This document shows, in pieces, positions 1 to 11,368 of a stretch of DNA of 64,000 nucleotides. The notes below the pieces were generated by a model that ran no database searches, was not told the DNA's origin, and saw only the letters and a list, made by a program, of their open reading frames with translations. The DNA lies in the NCBI GenBank assembly GCA_030674155.1, contig CM060334.1, forward strand, positions 34,418,711 through 34,482,710, in the 5' to 3' direction. Numbering within the stretch: position 1 is the first letter of the stretch; each line of letters starts with the position of its first letter. The stretch is from Stramonita haemastoma. Its lineage: Eukaryota; Mollusca; Gastropoda; Neogastropoda; Muricidae. A program made the translations under genes and the position numbers.

Positions 1-292
1 GTTATAAATCACTGTATACCAAAAAATTTGTCCAAATTTGTCATATAAATGTCTGAAAGGAATAACTTACAATTGGATTAATTTTTTTAAAGGAAGATTC
101 CTTCATGGAAGGTTGCTTCTCTATTGAGAATATTCAAGATTACTGTGTCAAGCAGTATTTAGTCAGACAAACCCTCTCAAGGATTAACAGAAAAGCCCAT
201 ACACACTCACAATATACATAATATACAATATGTGTATGACAATGTATGCATGCATAAATGTGCATCATGTGGACACACACGCACGCGCACAC

Positions 293-293
<1 letters not shown>

Positions 294-331
<38 letters not shown>

Positions 332-375
332 TCACTCACTACACTACCACTCACTCACTCACTCACTCACTCTCT
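294..375 (+). repeat. (CA)n then (CTCA)n microsatellite
   Basis: Directly read; it ends about 40 bp before the acceptor of exon a. Confidence 0.95.
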
Positions 376-415
376 CTCACACATTTAAAGTGATGTCTGA
401 TTTTTCTTTGTGCAG

Positions 416-470
416 AGTGATTCGCAGACCCATGTACAAGAAGTGGAAAATGAGAAGAAATCTGTTCTTG
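416..470 (+). CDS. Gln-rich gene, exon a
   Basis: 55 bp after acceptor TTTGTGCAG and before donor GTAAGC. Reads SDSQTHVQEVENEKKSVL and ends with one base of a split Glu codon. It lies just after a CA/CTCA microsatellite. Earlier exons are outside the window. Confidence 0.6.
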
Positions 471-3400
471 GTAAGCATATTTTTTTCTGTTATGATCTGG
501 CTCAAAGAGCACTAAACTTATTTTCTGAAAAGGTCAAAGTTTTTCATAATTTTTGTGTGTGTTCATTCTATGTTTGGAACATACATTATCATTGATACAT
601 GCGGCAGTTATGCCCCCTTGAAAATAAACCTAAAATTTGATTCATTCCGAAAAGCCAAGCAAGTTTACAACAAAAAAAACTTTTAAAAAATGCTCCCCTG
701 ATACTGTGAAATATTAAGTCTGAGAGTTTTCAAAATTTAAAGTGCTAAGTTCCGGATCTCATTTCATTTGATGATAAAATCTACATGTAATGAAAAAAAA
801 ATCTTGAAACAGATTTTTCATTATGATAATAGATATTGTCTGAATCTGGTAAATTTAAGCCTTGTTTCATTATATTATATATTCTTTGATTAAAAATAAA
901 ATTGAGATTAGGCCTAATAACCAATTTATATAATGCCAATTCATTGGGGTTTAACTTTACTTCTGATAAAAATAAGTTTAACCTCAAGCCAGCAAATTGA
1001 GCAATACCCCACCAGCTAGCATTATAAAAGGATATTTACTATAATACATGTATAGAGGAGAACAAGTGGGAGAACCACTTTTATTTCAATCCATGAAGAG
1101 TTTTCCCATGTGTTCCGCCTGCCCTTTGTTTATCTTAGAGATTTTTCTGTTACTCTGTACTTTATCGTAGCTCTTGCTACAGTTGGCTGGTGAGCCAGTG
1201 CTTCCGTCACTATTTGCAGTACATGATTCACCAAGCTAGGGACGGGATAGCCTAGTGGTCAGAACATTGCGCAGGCAATTTGACGGCCCGAGTTCGAATC
1301 CTGTTGGAAGGGATTTTTCCCCTGGAGTTAACATCAGTGCTGACTCCACTCTCCTCAAAAGTCTTTCGGATGAGACTGTAAACCGAGGCCCCGTGTGCAA
1401 ATACACGCAGAACATCTTGCGCACATGTTAAATCCTGTTCTGCTTTTCGTAAGAGTAGGCCATTGTGTGCCGGTGGCAACAGATAATACTTACACAACTG
1501 CAAGCACACGGGGACTGGATGTAAAAAAAGCACATGAGTGCTTATTCCATTATCCTCGATATAAAAAGAATAAAATAAAATAAATTTTTTAAAAGGCTAA
1601 TGGAGATTGTTGCTTCCCAACTTCCGTGTTCATTGTTATTACTGTAGGAATAGAGTAGCAGATGGATTTTATGGCGAAAGCATTTTACTGCAGACTCCTT
1701 AAAGATCCTGTTTTGTGATGTTCTGTTGGACATTTTCAACTTTCTGAATCAGGCATTCTTCGGTTTATACAAGTTGAGGTATAAGTTGATATGCTACAAA
1801 AAAGGCTGGCTTTGGTTTTTATCTCATTTTATGTTTTGGTTTTTCCCTGAGTTTTGTGACTGTCGTAGGTTGATCTTTATCGTTGGCCAGGGTGTTGAAA
1901 CAAGAAACCACATTTGGTTTTAAACCCTGTCATTTTGGGGTTGTTGTTTTTTTCTGGGGGGGGGGGGGGGGAGGGTTGCACAGTTTTAGTCAGATTTAGA
2001 AATGTTAAGATTGGATTGGTCAGATTGATCTTTGATCAAAAAGAGCTGATTTCAATCGCTAACATTAGCAAGGTCTAAAAAATAATTGAAAGTGGTATAC
2101 AGACCACATAATAAAACTGTTTTAAAAACAATGGCAAAAAGAGACCCCCCCAAAAAAAATGCAGCCAGACTAACTTTTTGTCAAGTGCTGTAAGTGTAAT
2201 GTGAATGATGGTTAAGACCAACAACAACAAAAAATCAAAATATATGCAGGAAATTGTGCAACAGTTGGAAATTGTTGGTTTTATTGATATCACCATAAAA
2301 ACCCATTCAATCCACACTGAATTCATGAGAGCATGCACATTGAGACATAACACAGTCGCACAGCACAGACCTGTAGATGCATTGGGTTGTTGGGGAAAGG
2401 TTTTATAGATATCAGTTATTGTGGACATTTTTTCTGGGTTGTTTAGAGAAGTGCTTTTTGTGTGTGTTTTGTTTTTGTTATCTTCATTTTTTATTGTCAT
2501 TTGTAATGTTCAGCTGTCATATACATAGAGGGGGGTTTGTAATGTTCAGATGTCATATACATTGAGGGGGGGGGGGGGGGGGGGGGGGGGCTGGTGAATA
2601 GAGCGTTTTGCTCCCAATTTGATTGCCCGGGTTTGAGCCACCTGCTGCCACCATCAAAATGCCCATTCATAGGGATGTTGCCCTGGTGTGAACATCATTA
2701 CTGACTTCACTCCCCCAAAAGTTGTTTGGATAACCAAGGTCCCATGTGTGAATGTACGCAGAACATCTTGCACGCACATGAAGAGTCGCCCATTTGTATC
2801 AGTTAGAACAGATAACTAGTGAACTAGTGAATGAAACTTCAAATTCTTTGGAAACTCGAGCATGTTAGTGTCACGTGTAGACATCAGCCCCAAAGTAAAA
2901 ATAAGGCTACTTTAATGGTGGGCAAAAACAAACGCAAAGATCTTACATTGAATCCTGGAGCTCTAGCTAATGAATGGGGGGGAAAATCTGCATTTCTTTT
3001 ATATGTAGCATGAATGGAAAGTGTTACTCAAAATACTGTTTATTATCATTATGTGCTTTTACTCATGTATTATTATATCTGTACCTTTGTCGTTTCAGAG
3101 GAGCTGAACAGGGTGAAAACCGAGCTTGAAGACGAGAGGAAGAAGGTGCAAGTATGTGATAAAAGGTAAGACAATACTGAGCTTATCTGTTGTGAATTTC
3201 ATTATGAACTATCTGTTCAGCTGGAAGTAAAGGAGAGTTTGATCATTTTAAAGAGGTACTGAGATAGTGGTCATTTTAGAAATTGGTTTGAGAAGAAAAA
3301 TTGTTTACAAAGCTTTTTTATGGGCAAAAGTGTGGGACCACAACAAAACTTAATACAGAAAAGCTTAACCCTTTGCTGGGCACAACGCCCCAAAGCGCCC

Positions 3401-6400
3401 GACCCTGTCCTTGGGCAAAACGCCCCAAAGCGCCCGGCGACACGACCGTCACTTCAGAGCGATCATACAGTCGAAATTCCCGCCAATCTCGCTTCAAATC
3501 TCGTGAATATAGAAGCCACGAGACTGCCCGCGAGACTTCCGCATGTTTATTACAAATGGCGGCGATTGGAGTGAGTTTGTTGCAAGTTTTGGAGGAAAAA
3601 AATCGCAAATTTTTCCAAGATGGATGCTATCTTCGAACCCGACATTTACGATCGTTTTTACAGCTTCCATGCCGAAAATATGACGCTGTGAGATGTGTAT
3701 CTAGGCTCAAATATCGATGTAATCGATCCTAGTAGTGTGTGCACTTCTGAGTTTGTTGACTGAAGTGAGAGAGACGACTTTGACTACGGCGAAGTTCGAG
3801 ACGAAAATCGATCGTCAAATCTAACACGGCCGATACGCGTTTTGAATTCTACTCTTAGATTTGGGGAAATTATCGTGGATTTCAAGTTCGGCAATGGTTC
3901 AGAACTTGATATATTTTGTTATTTGGTTGCTATTTGGGATTTTGATACGGTAGCGGCTCAAACTTAAACGTTAAGCTGATCGCGATCATCGGTAAACAAA
4001 AATGGCGATCGTCGGAATGTTCGATGTGTTCGTGCACCATTTATCAAAAAAACTAAAAAACCAACAGTAGGTTGAAAATATCTTTTCTATAATTGTTTCT
4101 TAATGTTTTAGTTTTTATTTAATCAAAATCCATGCACGCATTCTAAAGTTATTGCAACGCTAACTGTAACACACACAAACCAATTAATGACTTTGTGTGT
4201 TTATGCATTATAATTCTAAAAGAAAATAAAAATAATGACAAAAATTGGGTATTAGCAATTTCTTTATTCATTTCTGCATCTTGCTGTTTTTATTTCATCA
4301 AAATCCATCTGACCATTGTAGAGTTATTGCATGTTAAATACATACACCCACTCACAAGCCATCCACCTCCATTTTCTCTGCCCGGCAGGAAGGTGACAAA
4401 TGATTTTGCTGTGCCCAGCAAAGGGTTAAATAGGGGGTGGAGCAGAAAATCTATTAAAAAAAAAAAAAAATCTTAAAATAATCATGATAAATTTACATTC
4501 AATAGCTTATACAAGTAGGATCATGCTGAATAATGATGATAAAAAAAAGTGATTGTAATCTCTTCAACGTGAATGTAATCTCTTCATTGAACTCTCAGAA
4601 AGCAGACATGGGACAGAAGTGCTATGTCAGTGAATGTATGACTATTGAACTTTCTGCAGTTTTTCATTTACAGCTGCTCCTCTTGGAATCGTTTCTTAGG
4701 CAGTCATTTCTTAATTGCACTTTTTGTTGTTTTTTCTCTCTCTTACAGAGATGATGATACCTTACTGAAACTTGCATGTAAAGTGTATTGATTGAGCAAG
4801 TGAAGCCGATCTGATCAGTATATATATATGCAATATGTGCTTTGCACAGGTTAAGCTAACCACACACCAAAAAAAGACAATGTTTTGGATGGCAACATTT
4901 TGAAGAAAACCCAGCCTAAAATGTAAATGGATTAAAAAACAAACAAAAAACCCCCACCCGAACAGGTGCTGTATTATGCAGGGAAAGCAGCCTAAATTTC
5001 ACGCTGAGAAAGCTTCTGTGACGGTAACAGCTTTTACAGTGTAACAGAATATGTGTGCGGTTGAGTTCTTTACACCAGCTGGAGGGGATTACCTTTCAGC
5101 ATACAGATGGTGATCAGTCGATACGGCAGTACACCTGTGTGCAGTAAATTTAATGCTCAGTTACATCTGAAATGGAATCAATAGGGCTAGAAAGCCACTG
5201 AACAAAATGGGTTGCATAATTTTGCATAATTTAACATAGTTTTAACTTTCCCCAACCCCACCCCTCCCCCTTCAGTCAAAAAAGTGTTATTCCGTATATA
5301 TTCTGTGTGTTATAATAATAAATTATCTCTTTGATAGTAATTCAGTTTTACTTTTTAATTTGATTCTGATGAAAAACATTTTGAGAAGTTTATACGTTTA
5401 TATTTTTTCTGCTTTGTATCAGTGAAAACAAAATATTTACTAGCAGTGGTCACACAGAATAAACAAAATCACTTTTATCAAGTTTACAGCTTGGAGACAG
5501 GCTTAGGCCTTGAGGGTTTTTTTCCTGCGGCTTTCCCGGTTTGACGAAAAAGTCAAACTGAATGTCAAAGTCAGTCATTTGGATAAGACTGTAAACTGAG
5601 GCCCCGTGTGCAAACGCATGCAGAACATTTTGGCTTTTTGCGCATATGTTAAAACCGCCTTTCGGAAGAGCAGGCCATCGCGTGCCGGTAGGAGCGGATG
5701 ACAAAATTATTTTTTAAAAAAACAAAACACCATCAGCAAGCACACAGGTGTCATGTTTAGACACCACCCCTGAGAAACAAAAAAAAAAAAATGGGTAGGC
5801 GCTGCACTTGTAGTGGGGACGCGCTCTCCCCGGGGACAGCAGCCCGAATTTCACGCACAGAGAAATCTGCTGTGACATAAAGTGGTATAAATAAATATAA
5901 AAATAAATTTAAAAAATAAACAGGATGGTGAAGAAGACGTGTAAAGAGTTGACTGACTGGTGATGATTGCCCAAGGCCAAAAGTTGTGTCAATTATTGAT
6001 GTCAGCTCATTGCCAAGGCCTACACTAAAATGTTGTGATGTTGTAAAATGTTGTGTTGAGATTGCATTCAGCCATGACAAGCCCTTAACAGAACAACCTG
6101 CACTCTCCTTCAAAGGAGAATAAATCCTCTGAAGTCGGAGTATGGCTGCCTATATGGCGAGGTACTTGAAAATAGTCATACTCGCAAACTTCTCATTCAG
6201 TGTGCAATTTCAATCTCACAGTGATTCCCAGGTGGGATTAGTGAGTCAGAGTGCACATTCTGGGTGACCCCCAGAGTGTTAAGCTGGGGAACAGAAACAA
6301 CAACTGGTGATGATGATAACGATGTTGCAGGGCGTGCAGTGGCGTGGTGCAGGAGGTGATGAAGGTGGTGTTGGACAGTGTGGGCAAATCCAAGGTGGTG

Positions 6401-6491
6401 GCTGCCTTCTCCCCCAGCCATGCCGACGTGCTCTCCCTCATTGAAGACTCCTTGAAAGAGTGAGTGTATGTGTGTGTGAGTGTGAGACAGT

Positions 6492-6547
<56 letters not shown>

Positions 6548-8812
6548 AAACTTAACTTCTGCTGCTGCTGCAGTTTCTTCATGTGGCTATTATTTGTTTT
6601 TGTATATTTTTTATCATCCATAACGGTGGGGGGGGGGGGGGGGGGGGGGGGGATTGTTCCTCAGCTAGAACTCTTGAGGTTGACCAATGTTGAGATTTTG
6701 TGTTTGGGACTGGTCTCACCTACCCTGGAGGTAGCTGCATGCCAACTTCAGGGATGTCTTCATGTACCAGTATGTAGGCGCTTTTTTTCATTTTGTTATC
6801 CATTCTTTCTGGCATGCAATGGCCTACTCTTCTGAAAGGCAGAACGGCTTTTAACAAGATGCAAGGTGTTCTTCATGTGTTCATTTATGGGACTTGAGAT
6901 CTCATGTGAAAGACCTGTAGGGAAGTTGACTCAGTACTGTAACACTCCAGGGGAAAAAATCCCCTCAAATGAGTGCCTTGGTGGTGACTGGAACCTGGGC
7001 TGCTAGATTACTAGCTCAGTGGTCTAACCACGAGGCTTCCCCCCATTATCCATTATGTGTAATCTTCAGTCTTCATTTCTTTCTAGTCTCCCTCTCATGA
7101 GTACTGCCTTTGATCAGCGCTTATGGGGTTTTGTTTGTCTTTATTTAAAAACAAATCCCCCTTCCCCCCTCTCTCTCCCCCCTCCTTTCTGTCCTCTCCT
7201 CTCCTCTTTCTCTCCTCTTTCTCTCCAGCACACCCTCCTTACCTCAACTCTTCATTTGAGAGGAAAAGAAAGGAAAGTGAAATAAATTCCAGAAGAAAAG
7301 CAGGGGAACTAGAAGAAGTCATAGTTGTAGTAGCAGCAGAACTAAGAATAGTGAAAGTACAACTAGAAGGAAAGGTCTGACAATAAATCATTACTATCAT
7401 ACCTTGGTTGTCCTTTGTTCACTAAAGTGAAGGATACTGATCCTGGTCAGTGTGTTGTTGTAAGGTGTACTCTCAGTTCAAAAGGCTGTAGCCAGTGGGG
7501 TTGAAAAGCTCTCTGCATTCAGTGTAATCAGACTTAACATCTAAAATGCCTAGAGTCTTATTCAAACTGTCTTCAGAAGATATGAGATAGCAGATAACGG
7601 CAGACATAAAATGGAAAGGACTTTTGCTGTGTGGGTCTGTGTTGTCTGCTTTCTGCTAAGAAGTGTAATTTATTGAGCAGCAGGTTGAGTAGATAAGACA
7701 TTTTTAGCACTTAGGGGAAAGAGCGAAATCGGATACCAACCATGTGACTGGTTGCTGGATTGGTTTGATGATAGCTGAGAAAAACTGAAATAATTTTTTT
7801 TCTCTCGTGGGGAAACGGTTATACATTTATTCTGCAGTCATTTTGTGCTGCAGAAAATTTGCATTGGGGAGGAGAAAAAATCGACCAGATCGCTGACATA
7901 TGTAAATCCCAAGAAAATTGTATCTTTCATTGGCAAGAAAAGAGGAAATGAGCAGATTTGGGATAAAGTAGATTGCATGGAATACTTTTGGTGACTAAAA
8001 AAGTATATTTGATTGTCCAGCAACCAATAGATTAGTTTAACAAGCCTTGGTATCTAGGGCCAGAGCACATAGTTTTGTTACATCTTTTTTTTTTTTGGGG
8101 GGGGGGGGGGGGGGTTGAAATTATTGGTCTAATTGTTACTGTAGATAGCTGGAAGAGACATTTGATAGAGAAGAGAAATCTGCAGTAATGTTTAAGAGAG
8201 AAATTGTCATGCTCCATGACAAAGTCGCATTGTGATTAATGACAATTTAATAATGTGCAATGAAATAGCTATAAAATACGAAAAACAGATTGAAAATCAG
8301 ACAATTCTATCAAAAGTTATTACAACTTGAAATGGCAAAATGAGAAATTGAGAAGTTTAGCATCCTAGTAGGCGGTCTGAATAAGGGCTTGGCTGTTTTT
8401 AAAATGCGTTTGAAGGCAAAAGAAATAAACACTTATCCTGGATATTTCGCTACAAGGTAAATTGCTATAGTTTTATAATCAATCAGAATCTCTCAAAATT
8501 AACAATCTATTTCCCTAAAATGGCTGCTAGTGGAAAAGGGCTAAGCGACTCATTTCATGGTGGAGCTGTGATCACAGCAGAACCCAAGGTAGTGGGATTT
8601 TTTTTTTTAAAGTAGCGTCTGTTTACTGGGTAGAATAGCATTGCCTATGTGGGTGATAAAGCATTGTACTGCTCTGCTTGCAATTAAATATCACTGGTCA
8701 TTTAAGCTATAGTTGTTTTTTTGATTGTCGCCAACAGCAGATCTCTGTCACCCATCCAGTGATGTATCTAAATACCAGCAGAATTATAGATAATATAGTA
8801 TATTTAACATTG

Positions 8813-8878
<66 letters not shown>

Positions 8879-9526
8879 GGATAGAGGGATACAGAAAAAT
8901 ACTGGTAAATTTGTAGGCTCTGAAACTGAAAGAGAACAAACAGTTGGTTGTGTTTTGTTTTTGGTCGTTATTTTTGTTGATCATTGCCAAGAAAAGGGCA
9001 TGAAAATGTTAGCAGCATTTTGCAAGAAATAAGCGGAGAAGACAGATGTAGTATATGTGTATTAAAGTATAAAAAATTCATAAGATGTTAAAAATAAGCA
9101 GAGCGCAGAATTAAGAATTTTCAGTTTAAAGCTGGTTTTCGTTTTTCTTTTTGTTTCAGTGCGACTGATCCCCCAGTGCAACAGTCCCAAGAAAATCCCC
9201 AGCCCCAGAATCCAGGTAAAATGCGTGTGGTTATTGTGGGAATAGGAATTGCTTATATGTTTGCTGTATGGAGCACAGTCTTTAGGGTCAGGGAAGATGC
9301 TGGGCTCTAGAGAAGCTGAGGTCTTTGACACCTTGCTTCCCAATGACCGCTTAGTGTATGGGAACATTTTACATTTTTGCTATATGCCCTAGCTAGGGAG
9401 GATTTCTGTGCTTGCAAAGATATTAGAGAGATGAATTGTATGGAGATGGGAGCTGGAGTATAAACAGCAACATGGACATGCAAGCACACATACACTTGTG
9501 CACGCAAACATACATGCACCCATGCA

Positions 9527-9611
<85 letters not shown>

Positions 9612-11325
9612 GGAGGGCGGATAGCCTAGTGGTCAGAACATTGCGCTGGCAATTTGAAGACCCGGGTTCGAGTCCGGTCGAGGAAATTTTTCTCCTGGAG
9701 TTAACATCAGTGCTGACTCCACTCTCCCCAAAGTCCTTCGGATGAGACTTTAAACCGAGGCCCCGTGTGCGAACGCACGCAGAACATCTTGCGCACACGT
9801 TAAATCCTGTTCCGCTTTTCATAAGAGTAGGCCATCGTGTGCGGTGGGAACAGATGACAATATTTACAAAACTGCATACACACGGGGACCGGATGAAAAA
9901 AAGCACATGATTGCTTATTCTGTTATCCTCAATATAAAAGAATATAAAAGAATAAATCCTCAATCTCTCTCTCTCTCTCACTCACATGCATTAACAGGGA
10001 CAGAAATAGGAAATATGTTTAGTTATATGTGAAAAGTGGATAGGGCGTTCCATATGAGTGACAAAAGTTGTGAAATGGAATTTTTTCTCTTGTCATCTTA
10101 GCACTTTTGTTTTAATGTTTCTTGGGCAAGGAATCTTAGAGTTTGGTGGGGGTTTTTGGTTGTTTTTTGGTTGGTTTTTTTTTGGGGGGGGGTGTTCTGG
10201 GTTAGACCTCCAAGGTGGATTTTTGCATATGCAACTATTTTTATCCACGACTAAGGTAGCTGCATTCCACATGCATGCATTTTTTTTCAATTTTTTTTGC
10301 CATCCATTCATACAAGCATGAGTGACCTACTCTTACTAAAAAAAGTACTGACAGCCCCAGGGAAAAAATCCCCTTCAGCAGGCAACCCATTGGTAGCTTG
10401 AACCCTGGCCATCAAATCAGAGCGCAGTGGTTCACATCCTAGTAAATGGAAACAATAGGCACAACTATACGTGCATTTTACAGGAAGAGCACACGATTTT
10501 TTGGCATTTGTGGGTCCCAGTATCACTTGTTTTCTGATGGTGTTCGTGCTTTTTGATGTCAAGATCCCCTACAGATGATGTGATACTATCGCATTGGAAA
10601 AAGGTATTCCTTGCAGGCAAGCCATGGGTAAGACAAGGAAATACTTTGAATGGCTGTCGGGTTATTTCAAAGAAAAATGGCAGTTTGCCATGTTGACTGA
10701 CATTGATCACAAAGCGCAAAATAGCTGGCATCTGGAGCATGAGATACTTGCCATTTGGAATCGGATGTAGGATGGTGTAGTGTTGAAGTGGACTGATAAT
10801 GGTATTTTTGGAGAGGACTGATTGATAATGTTTGACCTGTTGTGAATGCCATGATACAGCCTTAGTAATGAGTTGGGATCAAAGCAGTAATAATGGTTGG
10901 GGCACTATATTTGGTAATAAGTTATCTAATTGCTTAGTATGTATAATTTTTGAACCGTTCAAATTCAGTAAAATGTGTGTCATGTGAACAGATAATGCCC
11001 AGCAACAACAACAGCAGCAACTGCAGCAGCAGCAGCAACAGCAACTGCAACAGCAGCAGCAACTGCAGCAGCAGCAACAGGTGGGAGGACAGGCAGGCGT
11101 GGCTGTGCAGGGTGGGGGTCAGGGGCAGGTTGGCAACGTGGCTGCACAGCCCAACGTGGACCATGACCTGAACGCGCAGGCCAGATCCCCACCATGGGCC
11201 AAGCCCCGGACCTGACTCTCAACTCCAACACAGGCCAGCTCCTTCAGGGCGACCAGAATCCTAACCTGGGTGTAGTAGACCCTAACGTCATTCAGATGCA
11301 GCAGCAACAACAACAACAGCAGCAA

Positions 11326-11368
<43 letters not shown>

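Noticed and set aside
1239..1320. SINE heads considered as tRNA genes (also 9613 and 63649)
   Set aside because: They have box A and B-like sequences but no acceptor-stem pairing, and each continues into the same 300-bp SINE body; only 47044-47114 folds as a tRNA.
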